From positions 1-60,224 of the forward strand of contig NZ_ADNU01000074.1 in assembly GCF_000178455.1 (NCBI RefSeq): 60,224 bases of DNA, in the 5' to 3' direction. The DNA comes from Brevibacterium mcbrellneri ATCC 49030. Lineage in GTDB: Bacteria; Actinomycetota; Actinomycetes; Actinomycetales; Brevibacteriaceae. Numbering within the stretch: the first letter of the stretch is position 1; every line of letters starts with the position of its first letter. The position numbers were made by a program, and so were the translations under genes. Of this stretch, positions 7,707-16,392 are shown piece after piece. The notes beneath the pieces are model-generated. The model did not search any database. It was given only the letters and a program-made list of their open reading frames with translations, and was not told where the DNA came from.

Positions 7707-9721
7707 GCCATGAAAAACTCGGCGACGTAAAGACCGCCTACGACAAGGCCGCAGGCGTCACCGGACCTTCCGCTCCGAGCTTCACCATCGCCCCACATGC
7801 CGGTAGCGAAAAGGACGGCGACAAGAACCTCACCGACCTCACCTTCAACGCCGGTAACGACGCCGCTGAAGGCACTGTTGTGTTCTACATCGACGGCTAC
7901 CACCTCGCTGAAGTTCCCGTCAAAGGTGGCAAGGCTACGTGGAGCGAAATGATTGGCTCCAACACCTCGGCATTTCAGGCCGTGTTTGTGCCCACCAAGG
8001 GGGCAGCACGCTGGGTCAGCGCGCCTCTGACTTCAAGCACCGGGCAAAAGGCGGTGACCACACAGGCTGCAGGGCAGTTCCCTATGGAAACCCCCGACGC
8101 ACCTGCCGGTGACTTCTCCACAGGCGAAGTGCAGGTCAGCTCGCGTGACGTGTCTGTTAACGCCCACACGCAAGGTGACGGCAACCTCGCCACAATCGAC
8201 ACGAAACCCGCCGATGATTCGCTCATCTACAACGTGACCGGTGGCTTTTACGAAGAAGGCTACGACGAGCCAACGTGTTCGGTTGATGTCGTAAGTGGTC
8301 CTGGGCGTCGCAGCCTCCAGGTAGATCGCGAATACTGCAAGGGCGACCAGTACACGCTACGGCTGACACTGGAGCCACAGCCACGCGCCAGAATAGGTAA
8401 CACGGAAACCATTGACCTTGGGCAGGTAGCTGGTGCGGGCAAGGTGGTGCAGACCCAGTTCTCTGATGGTGGCACTACCACCACCCCAGACCCAGGTGAG
8501 GGTAACGAAACTCCTAACCCAGGCGAGGGCAACGAAACACCCAACCCGGATGACGGGAACGACAGTTCCGACGGTGGTCTTTTGAACACGCCTGTCACTA
8601 TCAACAAAGGGCACGTGGACTTGCGCGCTATGGACGTCAACGGCGAGTTTTCAGTGGCGCTTGGCGACGATTCGCGTCAGCACGCCCCGGAGTCCGTGAC
8701 CCGCACGATCGACTCAACGACCCTGGAAGTGACGAAACTTGCGAAAGTGAAGCGTGAAGGTGACGTGCTTGCCGACCCAAGCTACGACGTGCTTGGTTCC
8801 AAAGGCACTGAGTTCTACATTCTTCCGCAGGCTCAACAGTCAGGTCGCGTGTGGCCAGGTTTCTCAAGCGAAACCTTGGACCGAGAGAAGTACCCTGAGG
8901 GCGCGACGATGACGCTCACCCCAGTGAGCGTGCCTGAGGGCGGCAAGTGGTTTGCTTACACAGAAAACCTTGGCGCCATTCAGACCATGTACGCGTCGAG
9001 CGACAAGGCTTCTGACATTCCACTCCCACCCGGCACGCACATGCACACCGCATGGGCATTCACCAAGCCTGGAACGTACACGATCGATGTGACGGCGCGC
9101 GCTAAGCAGGCGACCGGTGGTGCGCGAAGCGCGGGTGGCGACGTGACTGCGAAGACCCAACGCCTCACGTTCGTCGTAGACCACAAGTCTGGTGGGGATG
9201 ACGGTGGCGGTTCGACCCCTCCGACGGAAGCGCCTGGCGAGGAGCCTACGCAGGCCCCCACTCAGGCTCCGGGTGAAGAGCCTACGCAGGCACCGTCGGA
9301 AGCACCTGGTGAGGAGCCAGGTGAAGAACCCGGCGAGCAGCCGTCACAGGAGCCGGGCGAGGAGTCTACGCAGGCGCCTGGTGAGGAACCTGGTAAGGAT
9401 CCTTCGCAGGAACCACATGATCCGGCCAAGCCTGGTGAGTCGGATACTGACGACAGCGGTACGCCTGATGACAATCAGACTGAAGCCCCTGCCGATGTCA
9501 ACGAAAGCGGTTCGGACAACGGTGCGGGCAACACCTCTGGCGGTTCAAGTGACAACACTTCGAACGGCTCGAACGGAACCGGGTCAAACGGCTCCGGCTC
9601 GAACAACGGCAGCTTCCTGCCACGTACGGGTGCTTCGGTCCTGCCGATCGGCCTGACTGCGGGCTTGCTCGTTGTCACTGGTGCTGCGCTCCTTGCAGCT
9701 ACACGCCGTCGCAACAACTAA
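7703..9721 (+). CDS. LPXTG surface protein lacking a signal peptide, probably beheaded by the insertion sequence
   Basis: The frame is open from 7166, but residues encoded before about 7700 are transposase sequence. The first in-frame ATG at the junction is 7703, giving 672 residues. The protein part has an Ig-like stretch (EGTVVFYIDGYHLAEVPV), then GHVDLRAMDVNGEF. Next comes PPGTHMHTAWAFTKPGTYTI, which resembles the actinobacterial surface-anchored repeat with its H-H-W-F/GTY pattern. A long Glu/Pro/Gln/Ala tract of EEPTQAP-type repeats follows, then LPRTG (639-643), a hydrophobic segment and an RRR tail. No signal peptide is present, so export would fail and the gene is probably non-functional unless another start exists. 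The context says the insertion removed the 5' end. Confidence 0.7.
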   Translation: MSHEKLGDVKTAYDKAAGVTGPSAPSFTIAPHAGSEKDGDKNLTDLTFNAGNDAAEGTVVFYIDGYHLAEVPVKGGKATWSEMIGSNTSAFQAVFVPTKGAARWVSAPLTSSTGQKAVTTQAAGQFPMETPDAPAGDFSTGEVQVSSRDVSVNAHTQGDGNLATIDTKPADDSLIYNVTGGFYEEGYDEPTCSVDVVSGPGRRSLQVDREYCKGDQYTLRLTLEPQPRARIGNTETIDLGQVAGAGKVVQTQFSDGGTTTTPDPGEGNETPNPGEGNETPNPDDGNDSSDGGLLNTPVTINKGHVDLRAMDVNGEFSVALGDDSRQHAPESVTRTIDSTTLEVTKLAKVKREGDVLADPSYDVLGSKGTEFYILPQAQQSGRVWPGFSSETLDREKYPEGATMTLTPVSVPEGGKWFAYTENLGAIQTMYASSDKASDIPLPPGTHMHTAWAFTKPGTYTIDVTARAKQATGGARSAGGDVTAKTQRLTFVVDHKSGGDDGGGSTPPTEAPGEEPTQAPTQAPGEEPTQAPSEAPGEEPGEEPGEQPSQEPGEESTQAPGEEPGKDPSQEPHDPAKPGESDTDDSGTPDDNQTEAPADVNESGSDNGAGNTSGGSSDNTSNGSNGTGSNGSGSNNGSFLPRTGASVLPIGLTAGLLVVTGAALLAATRRRNN

Positions 9722-9828
9722 GTCCGGCGCAAGAAAGGCCCGCGCTTCCCTTTAACGCGCTCCCGCCAGGTGTTCTGAGAAAATCAGTTCATACTGGCAG
9801 GTCGCGGTTCGGGAGGTGCGGGCGCCCC

Positions 9829-9880
9829 GCAACCACCTCGGGAACGGCAGGCCTGCAACCACCTCGGGAACGGCAGGCCC
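9829..9880. repeat. Two tandem 26-bp units
   Basis: Units 9829-9854 and 9855-9880 are identical except for the last base. Each carries the octamer CACCTCGG, and the palindrome GCAGGCCTGC spans the junction (9848-9857). They sit between convergent genes at the boundary between the accessory block and the octamer-rich chromosome. Confidence 0.85.
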
Positions 9881-9895
9881 GGAAGACAAACGACC

Positions 9896-11539
9896 CTAGT
9901 GGGTGGTCCGCAGGGTCAGCTGCTTGACGAACAACGCCAGCACAAGCGCGGCCACAACAAACGGCACGCCACTAACGAACACCAAGTGCATGGCCTCGCC
10001 CATGCCCTGGTGAATGGCATCGACAATTGGCCCTGGTAAGGACTCAAGTTTCGCCGGATCCAACGCCGATCCCACTCCTGAGTCCGCACCCATCGCACTG
10101 CCCATGTCCTTGGCCCCTGCGGGCAGGTGTTCCTGAATTTTAGGCATCATCGCCGAACTCATAATCGACCCCAGCACCGCAATCCCAATCGTGGACCCAA
10201 CGTTGCGGAAGAACTGCACCGCCGCGGTCGCCACCCCAAGCTCAGTGCGGTCAACCGCGTTCTGCACCACCAGCGTGTACGTCTGCATGGACATGCCCAA
10301 GCCCATACCCACAGCCGTCATCGCAAGCGTGAGATCCCACAGGTTCGACTGCCACGACAGCATCGACAACAGCACGTACCCGCCCAGCAGCATCATGGCG
10401 CCCAGAATCAAAATCACTTTGTAGTTGCCGGTCTTGGTAATCACGACGCCCATCAGGATCGACGTCACAATCATCGCCACGTTCAGCGGAATCAGAATCG
10501 CCCCCGACTGCGTAGCCGAAACACTCAACACACCCTGCGCATACACCGGGATGTAAATGATCGCCCCAAACATGGCCACCGCAATGAAGAACGATGCCAG
10601 AATCGACAACGACACCGTGGAATTGCGCAACATGCGCAACGGAATCAGCGGGTTTTCCACCCGGGTCTCAACCCATACGAACGCCGCCAGCAACACCACG
10701 GAAATAGCCCCCATGCCAAGAATCACCGGCGAGGTCCACTCGTACGTGTTTCCACCCCACGAGATCGCCAGCAATCCAATCACCAGCCCCGGCGTCAGGG
10801 TGATGATGCCCAGGTAGTCCAACTTGCCGTGCGAGCGCTGCTGAGGCACGTGCATGAACTTTGCCAGGAACACCAAGGCCACGACCCCAATGGGCAACGC
10901 CAGGTAGAACAAGTAGCGCCACCCCAGCGTGTCCGTCACCCAGCCGCCCAAGAGGGGCCCCGCGACCGAGGCGATCCCAAACGTCGCCCCCATCAACCCC
11001 TGGTATTTACCCCGCTGCCGAGGTGGGATGATGTCTCCGATGATCGTTTGGCTCAGCGGCATGAGGGTTCCCATCCCCGCGCCCTGGAGGGCGCGAGCGA
11101 ACACGAGGAACCAAAAGTTAGTGGCCATCCCGGCGAGCGCTGCTCCAAGCATGAACACCACCAGGCCGCCGATGTAGAAGGGTTTGCGCCCGTACATGTC
11201 GGACAGTTTTCCCACCACCGGCACGGTTACTGCTGACATCAGCATCGCAGCCGTTGCGATCCACGAGTAGTGCTCCATGCCACCGAGCTCAGCGACGATT
11301 CGTGGCAGCGCAGGCCCCACGATGGTTTGGGAAATCGCGGCCACAAACATTCCCAGCATCAGCCCGGCGATGACGAGTTTGCCTTGACGGTCAAGCCCCG
11401 TGAACTCGCGCGGGGTTTCGGTGGAGTTGGGGTCGGTGGCTTCGGGTGCGGTGTTTTCATCGGGCAGCTCTAAGCGGGTGCGACGCGTTGCACTTTGGGT
11501 AGATTCGCCGGTGCCTGATGCGTGGGAAGGTTCGATCAT
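9896..11539 (-). CDS. MFS efflux transporter, DHA2 (EmrB/QacA) type
   Basis: This 547-residue proton-coupled exporter has about 14 membrane helices, after a hydrophilic N-terminus of about 50 residues. The MFS signature GKLSDMYGRKP follows the second helix. The fifth helix carries the GPLLGGWVTD antiporter motif, and QTIVGPALPRI is a DHA2 hallmark in the first helix. ATG 11539 is preceded by GGACGGAG. A TetR gene is transcribed away from it across a 212-bp gap. This suggests classical repression of a drug or toxic-metabolite pump, though the substrate is not readable from sequence. A long open frame on the opposite strand is a shadow. Confidence 0.92.
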   Translation of the reverse strand: MIEPSHASGTGESTQSATRRTRLELPDENTAPEATDPNSTETPREFTGLDRQGKLVIAGLMLGMFVAAISQTIVGPALPRIVAELGGMEHYSWIATAAMLMSAVTVPVVGKLSDMYGRKPFYIGGLVVFMLGAALAGMATNFWFLVFARALQGAGMGTLMPLSQTIIGDIIPPRQRGKYQGLMGATFGIASVAGPLLGGWVTDTLGWRYLFYLALPIGVVALVFLAKFMHVPQQRSHGKLDYLGIITLTPGLVIGLLAISWGGNTYEWTSPVILGMGAISVVLLAAFVWVETRVENPLIPLRMLRNSTVSLSILASFFIAVAMFGAIIYIPVYAQGVLSVSATQSGAILIPLNVAMIVTSILMGVVITKTGNYKVILILGAMMLLGGYVLLSMLSWQSNLWDLTLAMTAVGMGLGMSMQTYTLVVQNAVDRTELGVATAAVQFFRNVGSTIGIAVLGSIMSSAMMPKIQEHLPAGAKDMGSAMGADSGVGSALDPAKLESLPGPIVDAIHQGMGEAMHLVFVSGVPFVVAALVLALFVKQLTLRTTH

Positions 11540-11751
11540 GAACTCCGTCCTGAAAAACTTGCAGTCTGTGAAAGTTTGTGACGAATCGAGCTTATGCCCG
11601 CTCGGTTGAAAAGTGAAGTACTAGGGCCCAAAATTGTGACGAACGGAACGCTTGTGTTCTGTATGACGGCCCGGCTGAGTGCGCCACTGAGCTGGGGGAA
11701 TGAACGCCACGCGTGAACAGATGCTTGTCTAGCATGAGTGCGAGGAACAAC

Positions 11752-12372
11752 ATGGACACTCACAAACAACCTCAGGGTGTACGCGAAAAACGCAAACGCG
11801 AATCCCGCGACGCCATGCACCGCGCGGCCCTCGAACTGGTCAGCGCGCACGGGTTGAACAACGTTACGGTTGAGCAGATAGCGGAACGCGCAGGTGTGTC
11901 CGCCCGCACCCTTTTTAACTATTGGGGCAGTAAAGAGGCCGTGGTGCTGGGAGCCGAACCCGCCTCGGACGTAGCCCTTGTCAAAGTTCTTCAGGGCCGC
12001 CCGGCAGACGAAGACGTTGCCGAATCCTTGGCAGTTGTACAGCAGGCGTACCTCGAATCCGTGACTCCAGACAGGTCAATTCGCACACTTAAGCGCAAAG
12101 TCATGCGACGGGAACCGCAGCTGGCGCAAATGTCTGTCAACTACCACAACGATGTGCAGCGCTCACTGATCGAAACCTTGGCCGGGCGTTTGGAAGCCAA
12201 CTTCGACCAGGATGTTGCTTGTGACTTGGCGACTGTCGCGATCTATGACATGTTCGCGAGCGTCCGCGCGGCCTTTGCTCTGTCCATGAGCCACGACATT
12301 GATTTGTTCGAAGCGCTTACGCGCATCAACGCTTACCGTGCGGACGGGTTGCTCGCGTTTTCACGCGCATAG
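11752..12372 (+). CDS. TetR-family transcriptional regulator
   Basis: This 206-residue protein has an N-terminal helix-turn-helix (VEQIAERAGVSARTLFNYW) typical of TetR regulators that bind as dimers. The rest is a helical ligand-binding domain with a short basic stretch (RTLKRKVMRRE). ATG 11752 is chosen because AGGA lies six bases upstream; the frame is also open from ATG 11734 and GTG 11713. It is divergent from one MFS pump and upstream of a second one, and probably represses at least the divergent gene. Its last codons (LLAFSRA) are duplicated 1.3 kb downstream. Confidence 0.9.
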   Translation: MDTHKQPQGVREKRKRESRDAMHRAALELVSAHGLNNVTVEQIAERAGVSARTLFNYWGSKEAVVLGAEPASDVALVKVLQGRPADEDVAESLAVVQQAYLESVTPDRSIRTLKRKVMRREPQLAQMSVNYHNDVQRSLIETLAGRLEANFDQDVACDLATVAIYDMFASVRAAFALSMSHDIDLFEALTRINAYRADGLLAFSRA

Positions 12373-12382
12373 GTGGTGTGGG
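12350..12382 (+). repeat. Direct repeat copy 1: 3' end of tetR
   Basis: These 33 bp encode the last residues of the TetR protein (LAFSRA, stop) plus ten bases beyond. They match 13619-13651 at 29 of 33 positions. The two copies bracket the ankyrin gene. Confidence 0.8.
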
Positions 12383-12450
12383 CGGTGCGGCCATGGGCGA
12401 GTCTGTCCTCTATCGCCAGCTTCATCAGCTCTTCGCTCGCCGGGCACGTG

Positions 12451-12456
12451 TAACAT
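12451..12456 (+). promoter_or_regulatory. -10 hexamer for leaderless ankyrin gene
   Basis: TAACAT ends six bases before ATG 12463, and no Shine-Dalgarno is present. The spacing equals that at the DUF2975-type and MFS genes. No good -35 is visible. Confidence 0.5.
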
Positions 12457-12462
12457 CACCGT

Positions 12463-13512
12463 ATGGCTTACAAGCGTAAAACCCTCCCGGCGAACTTCAC
12501 TGAGATCCTCGAAGGCGGGGACCTCGATGCGATGAAAGCGGTCTACGACACCTGCTTGTTGGAGGCGACCACCGGGTACTACAAGCGAACAGCGCTCGCG
12601 TTGGTTAAATCCCCGCCAGAGTTGGTGCGGTGGCTGGTCGAGCAGGGTCTTGACATCGATATTCAGGACCACTTCGGCTACACGCCGCTGGCTGCCGCCG
12701 CGAGCGACTGGGACACCCCACGTATGCAGTCACGTATGCAGCTGTTGCTGGAGCTCGGCGCCAACCCCAATCCTGAAAGCAGGCACCTACCGCTCATGAT
12801 CGCGGCGCACTCGTGCCGCGTCGAAGCCGTACGTTTGCTCCTTGAGTACGGCGCCAACATCCACGCCCTCGAATGGCCACACGAGTACACCGCAGCTGAT
12901 AAGGCTGTGGCTCAGTCCTACGAAGGCTACAACCTACCTTCCATACTGGAGACCCTGTCCTTCCTGCTCGACGCCGGCGCGCACCTAACCGACGAGGGCC
13001 GCCGCTTCGTCGCACAGTTCGGTAAGGAACATGCCCAGACCGCACGATTGAGGAAGGAGAACACCGACGGGACCCGAGCCGTCGACGCCGCTATGGCGGA
13101 ACTGTACCGGCTCTCCGGAGTGCCGCCAGTGCAACTGATCGAACCGCACGATGGAACCAGCCGCATCGAGGTCCCTGACCTTCCGGTGCGGAAACAGTTC
13201 TCGTGGCTGTGGGATTACCTAGTGCCCATGGGTGGGCCAGCAGAGACCGTGCAGGGTGAAGTGGTGCGCATCGCGGGCAGGATCGGCGGCGAGCTGTTCA
13301 ACAACGGCGGCGGGAATTGGGACGACGACTACCGGGCTATGTGCGATACCTGGTTGGACATCGTCGGAACCCACCCCACAGCCATCGCGACGTTGAGGCG
13401 GGGGCTCCTTGACGAGAATGCGATCAAGGCTATCGAGGCGGCATCCGTGCAGTACGTGATCGACCACCCTGAACCGGTGCCGAACAGTAGCGACCTCCCT
13501 TACCAGCGATGA
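12463..13512 (+). CDS. Ankyrin-repeat protein with an uncharacterised C-terminal domain
   Basis: This 349-residue soluble protein has no signal peptide. Residues about 45-175 hold ankyrin repeats, with GYTPLAAAASDWD, LLLELGANPNPES, PLMIAAHSCRVEAVRLLLEYG and LLDAGAHLTDEG as the recognisable segments; these usually bind other proteins. The C-terminal 140 residues have a different motif set, GGPAETVQGEVVRIAGRIGG and NNGGGNWDDDYRAM. I know this pattern from ankyrin and related proteins but cannot assign it a function. The gene sits between a tetR and an efflux gene and is flanked by a duplicated tetR end, so it looks inserted. An immunity or protein-protein role is possible but unproven. Confidence 0.85.
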   Translation: MAYKRKTLPANFTEILEGGDLDAMKAVYDTCLLEATTGYYKRTALALVKSPPELVRWLVEQGLDIDIQDHFGYTPLAAAASDWDTPRMQSRMQLLLELGANPNPESRHLPLMIAAHSCRVEAVRLLLEYGANIHALEWPHEYTAADKAVAQSYEGYNLPSILETLSFLLDAGAHLTDEGRRFVAQFGKEHAQTARLRKENTDGTRAVDAAMAELYRLSGVPPVQLIEPHDGTSRIEVPDLPVRKQFSWLWDYLVPMGGPAETVQGEVVRIAGRIGGELFNNGGGNWDDDYRAMCDTWLDIVGTHPTAIATLRRGLLDENAIKAIEAASVQYVIDHPEPVPNSSDLPYQR

Positions 13513-13618
13513 CGCGCTAATCGCAATAACCTCGTAATTGCGAAGCTACTCCTGTGGCGGGAGGTCGTTAGCAGGGACCATTGATGAAAACATGCTCAGA
13601 GTCCTCCAGCGTCCGCGC

Positions 13619-13651
13619 TGCTTGCGTTTTCACGCGCGTAAGTGGTGCGGG
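13619..13651 (+). repeat. Direct repeat copy 2: 3' end of tetR
   Basis: This 33-bp stretch matches the tetR 3' end at 12350-12382 with four substitutions, and still reads LAFSRA followed by a stop. It is a non-coding remnant between the ankyrin gene and the second MFS gene. Confidence 0.8.
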
Positions 13652-13697
13652 TTTCGCGCGTGTTGAGCATCACCCAGTGACCAAGTCTCCGGTGGCG

Positions 13698-13703
13698 TAG
13701 AGT
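13698..13703 (+). promoter_or_regulatory. -10 hexamer for leaderless MFS gene
   Basis: TAGAGT ends six bases before the GTG at 13710, with no Shine-Dalgarno between. This favours GTG 13710 over the TTG at 13704 as the start. Confidence 0.5.
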
Positions 13704-13709
13704 TTGTTT

Positions 13710-15287
13710 GTGCTTTCGCGTCGTCAAAACAACTCATCCGGCCCTGACCGCAGTCACTCCAATAATCACTCCAACCAGGGCAGCGATGCGATCGACCCTG
13801 CCGGAATGCGTGCCATCTGGCTACTTCTCGTCGCCGCGTTCGTGTCGATCCTCAACGAAACCACGATGGCGATCGCCATTCCCACCTTGAACGAAGCCCT
13901 GGGCATCCCACCTGAACAAGGCCAGTGGCTCACCAGCGGATTCATGCTCACCATGGCAGTGGTGATCCCAACCACCGGGTTCCTCATCCAACGCTTCACC
14001 ACCCGCCAAGTGTTCCTGGCCGCCGCCAGCCTCTTCGCCCTGGGAACCGCCGTATGTATGCTGTCCCACGGCTTCCTCCCGCTCCTGATCGGACGCATCA
14101 TCCAAGCCTCCGGAACCGGCATCATGATGCCCCTGCTCATGACCACCATGATGGAGGTTGTGCCCTCTCACCAGCGCGGACGCATGATGGGCCGAGTCGG
14201 CATGGTCATTTCCCTGGCCCCCGCCCTGGGCCCCACCATGTCTGGCATCGTGCTGGACACCCTGGGCTGGCGCTGGCTTTTTGGCATCGTCCTGCCCATC
14301 GCTCTTGTCTCGCTGATCCTGGGCTGGCGCTGGCTCGCCAACCTGGGTGAGACCACCACCGCGCCCATCGACGTGCTCTCCGTGGGGCTGTCCGCGTTCG
14401 CGTTTGGCGGGATCGTGTTTGCGCTCAATCAGTTCGCAAAGGGCGGTTCCGCCGCCGAGGTGTCCTCACCTGAATCTGCCTCCGGTGGCTCCGGTGTGGC
14501 AGCGTTGGGCGGGTTCTTCTCCTCACCTGTTGGAACATGGACGATTCTTGGCGCCAGCCTTGTGATTTTGGTGCTGTTCGTTTTGCGTCAGCTGTCCCTG
14601 CAAAAACGCAACGGTGCACTGCTGGACCTGCGCGTGTTCTTGTCTGGCAACTTCGTGGTGTCCGTGGCCATCATGGCGATCATCGCACTTTCCATGTTCG
14701 GAACGTTCTCGTTGCTACCCCTGTACCTGCAGTCTGTTGTGGGGCTGAAAGCCACCCAGTCCGGTCTGGTGATGTTGCCCGGTTCAATTCTGATGGGTCT
14801 GCTGGGACCGGTCATGGGACGCATCTACGACGCTCGCGGGCCTAAGATCCTACTGATCCCCGGCACCATCTTCGTTGCAGGCGCCCTGCTTTCGTACTCG
14901 ACCGTGGGCGCGCAAACCCCTGTGTGGTGGATCGTAACCACGCAGATCGTCATGGCGCTTGGTCTAGCCGGATCCTTCACCCCGCTGTTCTCTGCATCCC
15001 TGGGGTCCTTGCAACGGTACTTGTATTCGCACGGTTCAGCAGTGCTCAACACACTGCAACAAGTGGCCGGAGCCGCCGGGACCGCGATGCTCATTGGCGT
15101 GTACTCGGCCACGCTTCACTCGGGAACAACCGCCGGACTGACCGCTGTCCAAGCCGGTGAACCGGGAGCGCACTCTGCTTTCCGCATCGCCATGATCGCA
15201 GCGCTCGTGGCCGTTGTGCTGTCGGTTTTTGTGCGCAAACCAGAAGAAGACGAACCGCAAACCCGCACCGTCGTCGCGGACGACTAG
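13710..15287 (+). CDS. MFS efflux transporter, DHA2 type (second copy)
   Basis: This 525-residue, 14-helix multidrug exporter belongs to the EmrB/QacA group. TMAIAIPTLNEAL lies in the first helix, and GFLIQRFTTRQVF occupies the loop-2/3 signature position with the usual acidic residue absent. GPTMSGIVLDTLGWRW is the antiporter motif. A Ser/Gly-rich cytoplasmic loop of about 35 residues lies in the middle (GSAAEVSSPESASGGSG). GTG 13710 is chosen because of the -10 six bases before it. It is only distantly similar to the pump at 9896-11539. Together with the TetR between them it forms an efflux cluster. The substrate is unknown. Confidence 0.9.
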   Translation: MLSRRQNNSSGPDRSHSNNHSNQGSDAIDPAGMRAIWLLLVAAFVSILNETTMAIAIPTLNEALGIPPEQGQWLTSGFMLTMAVVIPTTGFLIQRFTTRQVFLAAASLFALGTAVCMLSHGFLPLLIGRIIQASGTGIMMPLLMTTMMEVVPSHQRGRMMGRVGMVISLAPALGPTMSGIVLDTLGWRWLFGIVLPIALVSLILGWRWLANLGETTTAPIDVLSVGLSAFAFGGIVFALNQFAKGGSAAEVSSPESASGGSGVAALGGFFSSPVGTWTILGASLVILVLFVLRQLSLQKRNGALLDLRVFLSGNFVVSVAIMAIIALSMFGTFSLLPLYLQSVVGLKATQSGLVMLPGSILMGLLGPVMGRIYDARGPKILLIPGTIFVAGALLSYSTVGAQTPVWWIVTTQIVMALGLAGSFTPLFSASLGSLQRYLYSHGSAVLNTLQQVAGAAGTAMLIGVYSATLHSGTTAGLTAVQAGEPGAHSAFRIAMIAALVAVVLSVFVRKPEEDEPQTRTVVADD

Positions 15288-15306
15288 AACTGTCAGCGCA
15301 ACCGTC

Positions 15307-15360
15307 CCGAGGTGTCAGACACTTTGGTGCCTCACCTCGGCGACCCGAGCCCCACCTCGG
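15307..15360. repeat. Cluster of three CACCTCGG/CCGAGGTG octamers in a gap
   Basis: Copies at 15307-15314, 15333-15340 and 15353-15360 lie in a 79-bp gap between convergent genes. The first and second face each other and could form a hairpin. They are the densest intergenic example of an octamer found throughout the core part of the window. Confidence 0.8.
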
Positions 15361-15366
15361 CGACGG

Positions 15367-16311
15367 TCACCGCTTGGGTAGCGGCAGGTGGGGGAGGCGT
15401 TGGCGACGAGCAACCAGGTCCACGGCGTGAGCGTCCAACAGCCGGTCTTCTTCGCTTGTGAGTTCCAGCTGAGGCACCTCGCTGGCTTTGCCCAGTTCGT
15501 TGACGTGCACAAAAATCATGGTGCAACGTGTGGTAAGCCTGAACTTCATATCGCGTGGGTTGGCAGAACGCACACGCAAGGAAATGTGCACTGAGTGCGG
15601 GCCGGTGTGGATGATCCGCCCGTCGACTTCAACAACATCACCAATGTGAACGGGGCCGTGAAAATGCACGCCACCGGTGTACACACACACCGTGGGTTGT
15701 CCAACAAAACTGGTGGACAGAGTCTGTGCACATTCGGTCAGCCAGCGCATGACAATTCCACCGTGTGCGTTGCCACCCCAGTTCACGTCTGTCGGGTTCG
15801 CCAAGAACCGCAGGGTCAGCTTAGGCGTTGTGCCCTCATCGCTGAACGTTTGCGCGAGCGTGACGTGGTGAATGGCCTTGCGCGCTTCGATGCGTTCTAA
15901 AGCGTCTTGCGAAAGCTCTTCGTCTTCACGTGTGCGTGGGCGCCATTGGGGGATCTCCACCGGTTTGCGGTCATCGTCCATAGCCACAAACACCAGCAGG
16001 CAGTGCGTTGCTAGCGCGAACTCACCCGTGCGCGGATTGGCCGATTCCACCGTGACCAACACGTGCATGCTGGTACGCCCCGTGTAGATGATCCGGGCCG
16101 AGGCTTCCACCAACGCACCAGGCCGGATGGGCTGTGAAAAGTGCACGTTTCCCACGTATGCGGTGACACAGTAGCGCTCGCTGTACCCGGCCGCACACGC
16201 GAACCCGGCTTTGTCGATCCACTCGAGAACTCGGCCCGCCTGGATGCTTGAACCGTCTTTGGTTTCATCTGTGGGGGCGGCAAGAAACCGGAGCGTGATG
16301 CGGTCGTGCAT
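15367..16311 (-). CDS. Acyl-CoA thioesterase with two hotdog domains
   Basis: This 314-residue cytosolic enzyme is predicted to hydrolyse acyl-CoA to free acid and CoA. It is a tandem of two hotdog folds. The first (about 5-130) has the pattern AGRVLEWIDKAGF and RPGALVEASARIIYTGRTSM. The second (about 160-290) has NWGGNAHGGIVMRWLTECA and HIGDVVEVDGRIIHTGPHSV. The repeated position of the Asp/Asn-containing helix and of the D-x-V-E-V strand supports the call. ATG 16311 is chosen because AGAGGA precedes it and homology starts right there; the open frame upstream overlaps the neighbouring gene and is not coding. Chain length is not predictable. Confidence 0.87.
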   Translation of the reverse strand: MHDRITLRFLAAPTDETKDGSSIQAGRVLEWIDKAGFACAAGYSERYCVTAYVGNVHFSQPIRPGALVEASARIIYTGRTSMHVLVTVESANPRTGEFALATHCLLVFVAMDDDRKPVEIPQWRPRTREDEELSQDALERIEARKAIHHVTLAQTFSDEGTTPKLTLRFLANPTDVNWGGNAHGGIVMRWLTECAQTLSTSFVGQPTVCVYTGGVHFHGPVHIGDVVEVDGRIIHTGPHSVHISLRVRSANPRDMKFRLTTRCTMIFVHVNELGKASEVPQLELTSEEDRLLDAHAVDLVARRQRLPHLPLPKR

Positions 16312-16392
16312 GTGGGCATTCCTCTGACTGTGGACACGGAAGTTCCGACTATTGTGCCACGAGGAGCAACTGCACCGAGAAACGCCCGCCGA

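Noticed and set aside
1..9721. Prophage or integrative element
   Set aside because: No capsid, tail, portal, conjugation or integrase genes are visible. Only a small resolvase, transposase remnants and surface genes are present.
10127..11236. 369-codon open frame on the plus strand inside the MFS gene
   Set aside because: It is antisense to a transporter with clear motifs. Its composition (His/Arg/Gln-rich) is that of a reverse-complemented membrane gene, and it has no ribosome-binding site.
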